Source: Liolophura sinensis (Eukaryota; Mollusca; Polyplacophora; Chitonida; Chitonidae). From it: a stretch of 64,000 nt of DNA. Made by a program: the position numbers and the translations under genes. Below the pieces are notes generated by a model. It was not told the DNA's origin. It saw nothing but the letters and a program-made list of their open reading frames with translations, and searched no databases. Where the stretch lies: the NCBI RefSeq assembly GCF_032854445.1, contig NC_088305.1, positions 12,715,606 to 12,779,605 of the forward strand, in the 5' to 3' direction. Below are positions 11,861 to 24,300 of the stretch, one piece after another (the first letter of the stretch is position 1; each line of letters begins with the position of its first letter).

Positions 11861-12638
11861 TTCAAAATAGCCAATTGTGACTTTCGCTCAAAATTTTAAA
11901 AAATGATTTTAGGGCTTATTGCTGGGCTCGACAGAAATTAAATTATGACCACCTCATACGTAATGTTTAATTAAAACATCCGAAAAAAGGCTTTCAAAAT
12001 GTAAACTTCCGGTACAAAAAACTGTTAAACACGGTGACGAATTTTATATTCAAGGCATAAATATAAGTGCTGCTCAAACTTTGTTGTTTAGTGCTTGTCC
12101 TTATTACTTTTCTTAACCGTGACGTCACGCAGGCAATGCCGATGCAATCAATATTCTTTAAGCGAAAGAAAGCAAAAGTGAATTACGCATCCATGGAAAA
12201 AGCACAGACAACTGTGTTACAAACTTCTTTTATATTTTGCAATTGCGCCGTTTCCATGATGGCTTAACAAAACATATTGTTGAGGTTGAAAAGCAGTGAT
12301 GTAAAAACGGATTTTCTCCATTAACTTTCAGTTCCATTTTTAAACAAACGTTTGTAAAATTTTAATAATTTTACCAGTTAAATGATGCAAATCCCTGATC
12401 GGTTCTAACATTAAATATCGTGGATGCAGTGAAATAAAATCTGAGATGTCACTGACCGGAAAAGTGGTACATGAAGTCCACCTCAGGGATCAACATTAGA
12501 CTACATTTTATTATATATATGCTTGGGGTTTTATATCGTACGTTACACTTACATTTTATTCAGTCCAAAAGTATCTAAAAAGGTATACTATAGGTTTCAC
12601 TTGACTTTCCACTTATGTCTACTTCATTTTGTTTTCCT

Positions 12639-12920
12639 TTTATTTATTTTATTTATTTATTTATTTATTTGATTGGTGTTTTACGCCGTACTCAAGAATA
12701 TTCACTCATACGACGGCGGCCAGCATTATGGTGGGTGGAAACCGGGCAAAGCCCGCGGGAAACCCGCGACCATCCGCAGGTTGCTGTCAGACCTTCCCAC
12801 TTACGGCTGGAGAGGAAGCCAGCATGAGCTGGACTTGAACTCACAGCGATCGCATTGGCGAGAGGCTCCTGGGTCATTACGCTGCGCTAGTGTGCTAACC
12901 GACTGAGCCTCGGAGGCCCC
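12639..12920 (-). mobile_element. SINE1, near full-length copy
   Basis: On the minus strand the order is: tRNA-like head ggggcctccgaggctcag, a box B-like gagttcaagtcc, then the body, then cttgagtacggcgtaaaac and an AAAT-type tail (12639-12670). Short flanking repeats (gttttcct at 12631, gttttctt at 12921) are consistent with a target-site duplication. Frames of 60-77 codons inside the element in several phases are artefacts. Confidence 0.85.
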
Positions 12921-12928
12921 GTTTTCTT

Positions 12929-13169
12929 GTTAACACTAGCAGCTCAACAACAGTCATCGAATTAAAATTCCAGCTTTTGTTGTATTTGCAATTTGCCTCT
13001 GACCTGAATATTGTTATGGCATTAAGACGCCCGGGAAGATATGTAACAAACCACATCTTCATGTATGACCACTTCTCTTTAACATACGTACTGCGTTCGG
13101 GCTTAGGTATTATGCATATTTTATTATCGCCAACTTACATTCTTTCATGGTGCACGATTTGAATACTGC
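12929..13169. other. anonymous DNA
   Basis: No recognised feature. Confidence 0.4.
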
Positions 13170-13322
13170 TAACCGCTTCTCTTTGGATGATTCCGTCCTA
13201 TTTTGGTACTTAATATGCTTTCTTAGTTCTACAGCAGTTTGTGTTAAACGTCGTTTTTGGAATTGCCCTGGAACGTCCATGTTGGTTGCCGGCTGACATA
13301 CGAATGTTTGTTTCATAGACTG
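13170..13322 (+). repeat. family D dispersed repeat, copy 2
   Basis: gatgattccgtcctattttg / cttaatatgctttcttagtt / gtgttaaacgtcgtttttgg / ggctgacatacgaatgtttg, in the same order as the copy at 52928. It is one of the clearest copies of this unclassified family. Confidence 0.6.
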
Positions 13323-13584
13323 AACCGTTGTAAAGCAAAATTATAAAACATAATAGGTAATTTATCAAAGTGGTTTATCTCCACTCAATAAGTTTTTAAT
13401 ACATTGTTTGCTGTTGTTTTTTTTTTTTATTTCTCCCAAAAAGATGTAGTCTAAAATATTTAGAGCTACAAGAGATAAGACTTAGCCTGAATGCACATAT
13501 TGATGTGTGAAACCTATTCTAACTGCTTTTATTGATGAGTTCAAATCAAACATAAAGCTTTGTGGATTAGTCGATACTGACGAG

Positions 13585-13931
13585 TAAGTGAGTGCTTGGG
13601 GTTTAACGTCGTACTCAACAATTTTTCAGTCATATGACGACGAAGGAATCCTTAGGGTGCATGTACGTGTAATGTGCCTCCTTGTTGCTCTTTTAATAGT
13701 GCTGCTTCACTGAGACGACTTACCGAAGGCAATTAAGCCGCCACGCCGGAGCCATTATACTGATACGGATGAACCAGTCGTTGCACTATTCCCTTCATGC
13801 TGAACGCCAAGCGAGGAAGTTACAACTTCCTCTTTTAAAGTCTTAGATGTGACTCGATCAAGGATTGATCGAGTGATCCTGGATCTACCGCTCCCGAAGC
13901 GGACGCTCTACCAACTGTGCTATCCGGGCCG
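13585..13931 (-). mobile_element. SINE2, full-length copy, minus strand
   Basis: A reverse-oriented SINE2. The tRNA-like head lies at the right (ggcccggatagcacagttgg on the minus strand) and the tail at the left, next to gtgagtgcttggggtttaac. It is bounded by a 15-bp target-site duplication, gtcgatactgacgag (13570-13584) and gtcgataaagacgag (13932-13946), matching at 13 of 15 positions. These bounds fix the element ends. Confidence 0.9.
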
Positions 13932-13946
13932 GTCGATAAAGACGAG

Positions 13947-14337
13947 GGTTGTGGGAACATATGGCTTATAGATAATCTGCCAATAAGGGTTTGCCATCAT
14001 TTTCAGCTCAAAGGCCAAAAGAAAAACCTGCAATGATTAAGGCTATTAACCTATGTAATTTAGCTATATCATGTCATCAAGATATATCAAGATACCATCT
14101 TAAAGTGTTATGTGATGCTGATATTGCATGCTTACTCTTTTCAATACCATTTGCAATGCGCTGGAATACAGAAAAGACACAAGGCCAGCTCATATCAAAG
14201 TGCCTATGAGGGTGATAATTACCATCTCGTTACATGTGTTGCTTTATGGACTGGGTTTTACTTCAACCATTTATAAGAGGATGATTAGTAACAAGATACA
14301 TGTAACATGCAAAAGACTACATTATAGAGGGTAAAAC
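13947..14337. other. anonymous DNA
   Basis: No recognised feature before the tandem array. Confidence 0.4.
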
Positions 14338-14545
14338 TAGAGCAGTGACGACAGTGTGGTAACCGGTGAAATCTTGGGAAGACTGAATCAGAGCAGTGAG
14401 GAGGGTGTGGTAACCGGTGAAATCTTGGTAAGACTGTACCAGAGCAGTGACGACAGTGTGGTAACCGGTGAAATCTTGGTAAGACTGTACCAAAGCCGTG
14501 ACGACAGTGTGGTAGCCGGTGAAATCTTGGTAAGACTGTACAAAG
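14338..14545. repeat. 51-bp tandem array derived from family C
   Basis: Four copies of a 51-bp unit starting gagcagtgacgacagtgtgg and continuing taaccggtgaaatcttggta agactgtacca. The first part matches the reverse complement of the family C end, with a deletion joining the 'cacactgtcgtc' and 'ttcaccggtta' stretches. Because 51 is a multiple of three and has no stop in several frames, 67-101 codon frames appear on both strands; these are not genes. Confidence 0.9.
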
Positions 14546-15160
14546 CAGCCCTTCGATTGATATTTTTTAAAACATACATCTCCTGAGTCATCTCTTTTAA
14601 CGGACCATTGCATCTTAACCATTCAGAGAAACGTGAAGCTACGATGGCCGTAAAGCCGCTAGAATGGATTATACGAGTGTAACATCGTTGTCTTCTGTTT
14701 TCCTTAAAAAAACAAAACCCTTGAATGCCTGAAGAATTAAATTGCTTGTAAGCCTTAACTTATTTCTGCAACTTTGTAAAATGAAGATATATGTCATCAT
14801 CCTGGATAAGGGCAATTGCTGTATTTTACTGGCCAATGGTCAGGAATCTTCCCCCAAAATCTCGTAACTTTGTGACGGGATGATTCAAAAGGACGATACT
14901 CTGGTGTAAAGTTCTTAACTGGGGGCTTTTTAAAATAAAATTTCTGTTATCGGGCTAGAGTGTGAAGATAGGATACAGTTTGGGTTACTTTTAGGATTTG
15001 GCTCATGTATGTTCGTCCTTAGTAAAATCGACATACTGATCTGGAAAAAAAAATACCACTGCAGCCCTTGCAGGAATTATGGCCAATCAGAATTTATCTT
15101 TCCCTTTGCTGCTGCGCGATGCAAAATGGTATTTAGAGTCAAGTACACTTCATCGCTATT
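14546..15160. other. anonymous AT-rich DNA, nothing recognised
   Basis: No coding, repeat or RNA signal. Confidence 0.4.
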
Positions 15161-15220
15161 GATAATGCTGGCCGCCGTCGCGTTAGTGATATATCCTTGA
15201 GTACGGCGAAAACACCAATC
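15161..15220 (+). mobile_element. SINE1 3'-end fragment abutting a full copy
   Basis: gataatgctggccgccgtcg through cttgagtacggcgaaaacac then caatc is the SINE1 3' end without tail. It joins directly onto the head of the next SINE1 at 15221, so the two are head-to-tail. Confidence 0.75.
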
Positions 15221-15514
15221 GGGGTATCCGTGGCTCAGTTGATTAGCGCGCTAGAGCAGCGTAATGACCCAGGAGCCTCTCACCAGTGCGGTGGCTGTGA
15301 GTTCAAGGCCGGCTCATGCTGGATTCCTCTCCGGCCGTACGTGGGAAGGTCTGACAGCAACCTGCGGATAGTCGCGGGTTTCCCCGGGCCCTGCCCGGTT
15401 TCCTCTCAGCATAATACTGGTCGCCATCCTATAAGTGAATATTCTTGAGCACCAATGAAAAAAATAAATAAAATAGAACACCAATCACCAAATAAATAAA
15501 TAAATAAATAAATC
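15221..15514 (+). mobile_element. SINE1, full-length copy
   Basis: Head ggggtatccgtggctcagtt with box A, box B-like gagttcaaggcc near 15299, then the complete body. The 3' end is rearranged: after cttgagcaccaatg there is an AAAT tract, a second partial 'acaccaatcacc' and a longer (AAAT)n tail to about 15513. The 83-codon frame within it is not a gene. Confidence 0.85.
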
Positions 15515-16723
15515 CTTGCTATGGCTTTCGAAGTATCGTTCTTGGTTTTTAGCAAATTTGTCTTTAAATCAAGAGAGCCTCATGTTTAAAAAACAGGTCA
15601 GTTATTTATGGATCAATTCAAGGTTTTGTGGAACCCCGCACTAGCGTCTGGTAATCGCACTGCTATCGGTATCATCCTTATCAGATCCAGCTATCCCTCA
15701 CATAGCATTTGTCTCTCAAACTGAATTTTCTGTGTCGTGCACAAACAAAACAAAAAAAAAAACGTTCAGCTACATTTCATTAAACCCAAACAAGCGAGTC
15801 ATTTGAAAGTGCAATTTTCCAAATCCTGACTTTCCTACAGATAAAAAAGCTTTTCGCGTGGTTATCACGGTGGTGTTTTTTGTGCATCCTCCGCGTCTTA
15901 CAAAAAATTCTCTCTCTGTCAACACGAGACGTAGTTTCCGAGCATATGGTTCCAGTATCATAGCATAAAAATGTTTCTGAAAGATGTATTCTCAAACGAT
16001 TGAACACTCCCTGGAAGGTTCACAATTTTGAACTTACAGTCTTTGGAAAGACAATATCTCAACCAGTGACAAACGACATTTCGACAATGGCGGTAATCTG
16101 GACTGGGCACTATGCTATTAGACAAGGGGAGGTAACAAGGGTTTAGATACCCAGTTACGCCAGTGTCGTCTATTTAGTGACACGCCGAGAAAAAATAAAA
16201 CAGCTATGACATCCAGCAGAAAGGTGTTTGTCGTCTGGCACTCAGACACCTCGTTAAGTGAATGCTGGAAGATAAGATATTAAACATTGGACCGATGGAC
16301 AGGCCCACTTACTTGCTTGCAGCAGGAAAAAACTTTGAATCGTTAAATGTCGCACGGTTGTGAAAAATGAAGGAAGTGCGAAGAAATAAAACGATTAAAA
16401 CCTTCTGTTTCCGCCTACAGAGTTCTATAGATCCTCAAGAGCAATGTCTTCAGGTCTGTAAACTCTGTGTGTACCCCACGGCAATATCATATCTAAACCA
16501 GCACCAAACGTTTCGTTTTAGCCAAAATGCCAGCTAATACATCTTGTAACCCAAATCACGTAGTATGGACAAAGTCTTTGGTTAAATCAGATGAAAAAAG
16601 AAAACAGAGGCAAAATGGCTCCCGACGAGGAATAATAGTATTATCAGGAATTCTCAAAATGCAATCTGTTAAAATAAAAAGACAATCTATTGTTGAGCTG
16701 TTGAGTGACATTAGAATGTTTGA
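15515..16723. other. anonymous DNA, nothing recognised
   Basis: Short frames at 15770-16007 on the minus strand overlap in two phases and show no domain. No repeat assigned. Confidence 0.4.
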
Positions 16724-16942
16724 TTTATTTATTTGATCGGTGTTTTACGCCGTACTCAAGAATATTTCACTCATACGACGGTGCCCAGCATTATGGTTGG
16801 CGGAAACCGGGCACAGCCCGGAGGAAACTCACGACCATCCAAAGGTTGCGACGTACGATCAGAGAGGAAGCCAGCAAAGGCTTGATGAAAGGCTCCTGGG
16901 TCATAACGATGCGCTAGCGCGCTAACCAACAGAGTCACCAGT
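16724..16942 (-). mobile_element. SINE1, nearly full copy with internal deletions
   Basis: AAAT-type tail at the left (16724-16735), then ggtgttttacgccgtactc and the body. The part between body and head is shortened: the stretch carrying box B is missing, while the reverse complement of 'gcgctagcgcatcg' from the head is retained near 16908-16925. Confidence 0.75.
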
Positions 16943-18524
16943 TGTTACAATAGATCATTGTGTTAAACACAGCAAACATATTCTTCCAATTCAAGGCGAG
17001 AATGACACATGACACATTACATTGAATATGGCACAGAATTGTGTCATGACAGCAGAATACATGATAACGTCACACAGACAACAAATATACGTCTGTATGA
17101 GATATCGATGCCACCACTAATGTTCGGTACATTGGGATCGACATTGAATTGATGGTAGTAGAAAAGATTGCCTCCAGTCGCTCGCAATATCGACTACTTT
17201 AATTCGAATTACCAAACTTCTTGTTTCATAAAACAATTGTCCCAAAGGAAACAAACAGATTGGTTTATCAGGAAATTTAGCTTGGTAAAGTGGCATAGCC
17301 ACATCTGTCAAATTTTGGATGAATTGCTTGAAGACAACGCTAAGAAGTCTTACTGGCTTCTTGGTCTGGTTTTTTGGTTTAACAACTTTCTTGAAAAGCT
17401 GTTGAATGATCACCCCGGAATTTTTCTGACAGTTCCTTTCTAAGCCTAGACGACCCGAGATAATCATTCACACTCCAATGTCTAACTGGATTTTGTTTTT
17501 TAAAATGCATCGGCAAAAATGAACGTTTCACTGGCATATCTAATTGTTTTTATATTAACGATGATGGATGTAAAGTAAAAAGACATTTGAAATTCTGTAA
17601 CACTCATTGGCGAGCGAGCTTGTATCAATCCAATCGTTTGCAAAAGTGATATACTGCAACTAGCATTGAACCATTTTCTATGGACCAAAATAATCATACT
17701 CAGGACATCTGTTTTAATCTCAATTGTATTTACAAAATCGAATGCCACCTCATTCATATTGTCTTAAAATGCTTTGGCTGTGGTATTTTTCTGCAGGGAT
17801 ATATATGCACAATGGGAAAGCATCGAGGGAACAAAAATCGAATCCCTTTAAATTCCGGCTTTACACAATAAACTACATTCGTCCCAGATGGAATACGATA
17901 GTTTTTTTCTACATCTAGTCTCCCATACAATTTGATAATATCTTATACGTACCATAATGTTCATGTCAATAGCTTATGGATGTTTTACACAACCGCCTTT
18001 GAAATTTCCCTCTCGGATGTTTACAAACTTCTTTGAGTTAGTAAACAGTGATGATTGCATGTGCTCTGATCGAGACCGTGTCTAATTAGTGATTTTTACA
18101 TTGTTACATCCAAACAACCGTATTTCTATTGTGAACAATGTGTCTGCACCAAGAATTTGCGCATGTGCAATCCGTCCATTGATTGGGTAGTGGCAATGCG
18201 TTGTTTCCTGCAGAGCAAGGTAAACAGGGATAATACACTCTCCACCTGCTCAGCGGTGATATGGATTTAAAAACAAGCTCAGTCATGGCAAAAAAATTAA
18301 GAAAGCTAGCCAACCGTTTGTGTTAATATTTATTCATGTAACTGATTGTTTGTTTATTTGTTTACGTCAATAGCTTGTTTTTTGATCTGCATATCCGATG
18401 GTCGAAAGTCTTTATCCATTTATGCAGAGAAAATGCGACTTGCCATTTATAACTGGCATTCCGCAAACACACTACTTGCACACTTGTAGCAAGCTTCTAA
18501 CGTGCTTTTCCAATCTAATTAAAG
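16943..18524. other. anonymous DNA with overlapping unconvincing frames
   Basis: Frames of 116 codons on the minus strand (17117-17467) and 91 codons on the plus strand (17168-17443) occupy the same DNA. Neither has a recognised motif. The minus one is lysine-rich and could be a decayed element. No repeats were identified. Confidence 0.35.
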
Positions 18525-18810
18525 ACGTACAACACAGAGAGTAAAACCAGATCAGCGACGACAGAGTGATAGCTGGCAAATGGTCACACGTGCCGGGTAA
18601 AATACGGCCTCTTGTCAGTTTACCTCAGTCAAGGTTTTATTCTAACTGTTCATGTTAATGCATATATGCAAATTACATGACTCGTAGCACCATGGTGTAA
18701 GTAGAATTAAGTAAAAAATATGCAATGATATTTTAATTTATAAGACGTCACTTGGCCTAGAAATACTCAAATTGCTGTGTTGTCATCACATTTAACATAA
18801 AACTCACACA
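18525..18810 (-). repeat. family C repeat, well preserved minus-strand copy
   Basis: Begins cagagagtaaaaccagatca gcgacgacag, continues with tacggcctcttgtcagttta cctcagtcaagg and ttattctaactgttcatgtt, and ends around gtgttgtcatcacatttaac. The same blocks in the same order recur at 42795 (minus) and, reversed, at 27820, 33900, 46196, 49085 and 63000. There is no long frame, tRNA-like box or clear terminal inverted repeat. Confidence 0.7.
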
Positions 18811-19544
18811 GGAGTTGTTCATTCTGAGGCATTTCTTGTGTGACCTGTAGAATTGGTACCTAGCACCACTATAGCAGACTTGTAGAAGACTTCCAGCATG
18901 CGTTTTCAATTCAACAAGCCTTAATTGGTCCAAAGAGATCTAAAGCATGGGTTATATGTTTTCATACAATATTAATATATTATCTGTAAAGGGAATATTA
19001 ATGGATCAAATGTAGTTTGCGACCTCAAGACATGAACAGCAAAAGATATCTTTTCTAGACTCATTTCAGAAAGCGTAGATTTCTGCATACTCTACAGAAA
19101 TTAAGCTTTTTGATATTTAAAAAATAGTATAAACCACAAAAACCATAAACCATACATGTGCTATTCACCATGAGTGATCATCATAAAAATAACAGAATTT
19201 ATCTAGTTAAAGACAAAAGTAAAAAAAAATCAGGCGACATCTCTATGAATATCTGTGCACGTAAACTAATTAACTCATATAACAAATATGCACCTGGGAA
19301 CATGGTTTTATTACGAACCTCATTGTAATTCCATGAGTATGGTTACGTTTGGGATTTCTTCTGACTAACTAAAACAATCCATTACCACATCCTTAAGGAG
19401 CCAGAATCGCCCTGTCAGCCTGGGCATTGTACACGTGTGACAGATCACAAATCTCCTCAAAGTTTCTTCACACTGTCTTCATGTCACGATAGATTGGCGT
19501 CTTAGGCAGAGGCGTATTTTGCACATATCAATGGCGGCGTTCAT
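18811..19544. other. anonymous AT-rich DNA
   Basis: Nothing recognised. Confidence 0.4.
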
Positions 19545-19615
19545 GTTTATGGTGTAGTGGAAACCGGAGTACCCGGGACAAACCACCGACCTTTGGCAGG
19601 TATGTGACAAACCTC
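19545..19615 (-). repeat. old SINE-like relic (family with 'ccgacctttggcagg')
   Basis: tggaaaccggagtacccggg then aaccaccgacctttggcagg and tgacaaacctcc. Related phrases occur at 24820-24925, 25850-25985 and 41365-41490. The part toward the tail resembles SINE1 (cagcattatggtgggaggaaaccgg in better copies), so it appears to be a separate older family sharing a 3' end. Confidence 0.4.
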
Positions 19616-21240
19616 CTGGCTTAAAAAGCTGCGACTGACTATGAGTTATTTTAATGTTAAGTTTTTACCGACTTTTTATATTTGTTTTTATTTCTACGTC
19701 TTTCCTACATTATTCGTAATCGCTTACATGTGTATATTGGCTCTGCTATATCTCGATGCATATTAATAAAATCCAGTGGGAAACTTAAAGACATTCGTAA
19801 CATGAACTGATAACAACACCTGCAACTTTATTAGAGTAATACATTATACAACCTCCCAACACAGGAAACGCAAATGTGACCCGTACATGGTCCTGACACC
19901 TGATGCTGAGAGGAACGTCTCCGTGTGACTTAGTGTCATCCCCGAATTAATTTCTATTGCATATTTTATGATTTTGGACACATTATCTCATTTCTTCATC
20001 TTGACATTATGTGGAATGACAACACATTCAACAGATTATCCTCCTCTGAACTAAAAACAGATTCATCATGTGAATATTCGACTTTGTGGGTTTTGCTTGT
20101 CTGTTGTTGTTGTTGTTGTTTGTCGCACTTTTTTGGCATCATATACATGTGGAAAGTTAAATTCATAAGAAAATAACAATTATAGTACAGGTAAAGCCTG
20201 ATCAGACATTTGCTTATCAATAAAGGAATCTCAGTATGTTTGTCCTTCGAATTTGTCCACTTCCGTTCATGCGATCACTTTTATACTTGCATTGTGGCGG
20301 ACCCAAGGTGTGTCTAATGTTCGAAACATTTTGGATATCGTATGGAAAATAGGCAATGGGGATGTCAGAAACAGGCACTGCAATAGTTATATTTTAATGA
20401 AGAAGAGAGAGAAAAATAAACTGGCTATCTTTTGGACACGAGTTTGGATTTATCTGAACGGGGAAGTAGTAATAGTATGTTTAAACGCAAAATGCTGCCA
20501 CCAACAGTAAAACACTTTGATGTTAATGAAATAGATTTTGCTAATTTAAACCTGATTAACATAACAGCAGCTTTTGCATTTCCATATCTCCCCATCATCA
20601 AAGGACACTGATCACAAGTTCTCGTTTTGCTTTATGCTGGACTGCGTCAAGCTCGTTTCAAGCAATGCGATTATTTCCAAGTCACAGCGAGCATAAAAGA
20701 AATCACTCACTTGGCAAAATTTGAACAAAAGACATCAGTCGTGTCGTCAAAGGCACGTTCCAGTGATATAACTACGCAGGTTTTCAGCTGGACAAACAAT
20801 TAGTGGTACATATGACAGTTCCCCGAACACTTGTAAAATCAAGAATTATAAATATGAACCAGAATACGTTTTTCAGAACTGTCCTATCCAAAAAATATTA
20901 AATCCGCTTTCTTTTGCTAATGTCTTTGGTTTCTAAAAATCCTGGGCTTTTACTGGTTCGCTTGACTAAAATCAGAAGATCAGCTATATACTCATTTTAT
21001 TACAGTTTGTCATGACCCTGCTGAACGCCGACAACAGATAAAATTTCCTCTCCCAATATGTCGCCGCTGTATAGTTTATCCTGTCCCATAGCAACATAAC
21101 GCAATGTAAATTATGCCATTCACAGGGCAAGAAAAGATTTTAGGAGTGAGGTTTAAAGATATAATATAATATAAGTATGAATAATAATACTTTAATTTTT
21201 AATTTGAAATCGATACAGGCTGAACATCACAGTATCTATA
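19616..21240. other. anonymous AT-rich DNA; short (GTT)n at 20100-20121
   Basis: A (GTT)5-6 tract lies at 20100-20121. The frames at 19996-20220 (minus) and 20253-20510 (plus) have no recognisable features. No repeats assigned. Confidence 0.4.
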
Positions 21241-21249
21241 TTTCCTGCT

Positions 21250-21302
21250 CCACGCCCGCCTCACTGCGCTGATGATATAAATACATGAGTCCTTTCATTT
21301 CA
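21250..21302 (+). promoter_or_regulatory. possible TATA/initiator promoter
   Basis: TATAAATA at 21276-21283 is preceded by a GC-rich ccacgcccgcctc (KLF/Sp1-like) at 21250-21262. It is followed at 26 bases by tttcagtgc, an initiator-like tcagtg with the presumptive start A at 21302. The spacing suits RNA polymerase II TATA promoters. The transcript that would follow has only a 29-codon ATG frame (from about 21349), so the linked gene, if any, is unknown. Confidence 0.25.
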
Positions 21303-24300
21303 GTGCAAATATCACTCTATTTCGTAGTGTTGAACCACACGAAATCTCATGGGAACACTAAGGCTGTTACAGAGTCACAGGGGAATTTTGTGTATAGGAG
21401 ATGAATGTGGTTTAGAGGTTAGCATGAACAGGTCCTAGCTACCATAGCACTGTGGTTGGAAAATACATGCACAAATTTGCCTGTCATGTTTAAGAGGAAT
21501 TTCAAAGCACAGGGCTGACGAAACGTAACGTGTTGTGTGCTGTTTATGCCGTTCATGGAATGCCTTTATGTGATTGAGTACGGCCACGTTTGCCTGCTCT
21601 GCTTTTCATGCTGTAAACTGGTTTAAAGATAAGCTTCATCAATTATCAGGAGTCAGTCTGACAGTTTGCAATGAGTTAGGCTAGCCATTCTCAGTCACGT
21701 GGGCTATGAACCCACCAGCTATTGTGTTAATGAGTAGTATAAGAGGTGGTGCCTTGAGTGTACCTGCAATCAGAATCATGCTTGTCTCTATGACAACTGA
21801 TGATAGGTCATCCTAGGGTAATGACATTGGCCTGATTTGATCACTTACACCATTTCAAGATATTCCCGAGTACTGATACTGACGAAAGAAACTTAATAAA
21901 ACAACGGAATTACAACAAAACAAATATATCTAAAAATAAGCAGTAACTATGTTCAACTTCAATTTTTTGTTACATTCTATTAGCGTAAACGCTGCGCATT
22001 TGCACCCATCGTTTAGCAGTTGTGCTTCACATATTTCTAAGCCTGTACGCATAGCCTTGCAAAGCCATACACTGTTTCGGATTACTTCTCAACTAGAGAA
22101 CAATCTGCAGACGCAACGTTTAAAATGTTTTTCACCGCAACATTAATCATAGCCCCACAAATACGTCCTTGATTTCTGATTATCTTACAATAACTGTAAA
22201 TTAAGTTGTCTGTACCCAGACATCATTGCAAAGTTCACGTGTGGAAACTTATAGACCTATGCGGATTCATTGTCGTCATATTTCGATAAGAGAGGTTGCC
22301 ATTTCATTTCGTTGGTTCCTCTACCAGACATCGCGTCAGATAACGCTAAATGGAATGGAATTCTGCGAGACTTTTACGATGACGTATCTGACAGGACCTT
22401 CAGTTTTTTTCTACACATAAGCATGCACCATACAAACTATATATTTAAAAGCGGTGTGCGCTCATGCCATTACAACGCAGTTTAAGACCTGCCAGATCAT
22501 ATTCAGGATGAAGGCTTATTGACATCATACAGAATTGCAAAGCAAACGTTTTGTGTGCGCAAAACCTCTGCACTGCTTTAATGTGTCAAGCCATGCGTTT
22601 AGAAGCCCCCATCTATCGATGAAAGGCATCCGTAAAAAGGGAAATGATTTGTCTATGCCTGTGTAATTCTTCCGTTGGAAGGTCAAGTGTTTGACTGGCT
22701 AATCTACATCCTCGATGCTTTCTCACGGGTCCGCGCTTTCCATCATGAAACCATAATACTCATCCGCGTAAACCTTTTGACGTTTTTCCTTTTTGAAAAT
22801 ATTTTCTCTTGTTCACATTGCACGTTACATCTTTTATAGACCTGGGCACTAAAGTAACCCTCTTTCCTCACTGGGATAAAAACTAATCCGATACCTTTAA
22901 GGCGTCTTTACAGGAGTGAACACTCTAGTGAATGTTGATATTGTTTTGTACTAACATTCGCCACAATCCACAGTCAGCTGTCCTTTCTAACGTACAACTG
23001 GGAATAGCCTACGAAATATCCTCTTCAGTCGTTCGTGATGGCGTGAATAGAAAGGTCATATGACCAAGTAATGCATCTAGAAACACTTTCTGAACGGGTT
23101 AAATAATCAACTGGAAGTTAGTCTCAGATGAGTACTTGACTTCTGGCCTGAGAGCTTGTAGGAAGTTCCATTTGTATGCTAATACATGTGATTTGATTCT
23201 ATTTCTGGGTTCCCACAAGCCTTGTTTGGTCTTGTGCTTATATGGACATATTTTTCTCTCTGAAATAAAGCATTATTGTTATTAACATTATTATAAGTAT
23301 TATTCGATTAACCTTCCTAGATTTGGGCATTGGGGGGCTACCAGTGATACTATTACTTTCTGAGAGGCATATGTTCATGTATTATGTCCTGGACATTTGA
23401 TGAAACGTATCACCAATGCTGAATTCCCCATTAGCTAATGCCAGTCTAAAAGTAAAGAAGAAGTTATGATGACGTGGGAAACTAAAGAAAGTAGTAAACC
23501 CAATGTATTCATGAATTCATCCAGGAATTACTGGGCTTCACTAACTCATTACCAGCCACTGTGCCTGCTTAGAGAGAGATTTACACACACAGGTTCAGTA
23601 TTCCCTGAAGGAATACCAAGAACGTGTTTTCTTTGTCGGTGAAGCAACGTTTGTATAGGCATTAGCCATACACAGGGACGAGGTGAAAAATGACTTGTGG
23701 CTTAGTAATCTTATGGGATAACACCCTGTAATAGTAAATTGCGTACATGTACTTTTAAAGTAAAATTTGCTGGAAATGTGGGCCACAGGGAATTTTTCGA
23801 CAAATAACTCAGGTTTAACTTTAAATCTACACCCACTTGTATATTTACCTAGTAACCATGGTACTGCCAAAGGGCAATGCTGCACCCTGTTTTCTGACAC
23901 CCGTAACCAAAATGGTGTTTAGGCTCAAACAACAATAAAACACAACACTTGCAATATTTGGTAAAGTTTACAGGTAACATGAGTGCTTTATTGACCATGA
24001 AATAACACCACTTGTGCAACATATTCAACCATATCGTGGACAGCATGTAATTTAATAGTGTATGTATGTCAGTACTGCAAACATAAATCATGTATTTGAA
24101 TATGTGCAGTATTTTCTTACAGATGTACTTAATTGTCTGAATTGTCGTCAAGTATTTGCAGTACCTCTGTCTGTCGTAAAATACAGCAAAACAGTATACG
24201 TATGTTTGCAGAGATTTTATACAATGGTGATGCAACGGTAGTACTAAAACATTATTAAACGTTTCCTTTTCACAGTAAATCGTTTAAGTTCAACCTGTAA

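Larger units (their letters stand above)
10191..12638. other. anonymous DNA with minor repeat fragments
   Basis: Mostly AT-rich sequence without recognisable genes. It holds a family C fragment (10972-11110), a family E motif (11431-11457) and a weak minus-strand frame (11642-11860). A canonical TGACGTCA lies near 12120, just after a signal-peptide-like frame that lacks an ATG. Confidence 0.4.

Noticed and set aside
12067-12267. Signal-peptide-like frame (LLKLCCLVLVLITFL)
   Set aside because: There is no ATG before the hydrophobic stretch, and no splice acceptor that would supply one was evident.
14317-14622. 101-codon repetitive frame
   Set aside because: Caused by a 51-bp (multiple of three) tandem repeat; the other strand is open as well.
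17117-17467. 116-codon minus-strand frame and 91-codon plus-strand frame
   Set aside because: They overlap, neither has a motif I recognise, and frames of this length are expected by chance in 64 kb of this composition.
23849-24235. 128-codon minus-strand frame
   Set aside because: Composition is biased to Y/H/C/K as expected for AT-rich random DNA, it overlaps another frame, and no supporting signal was found.
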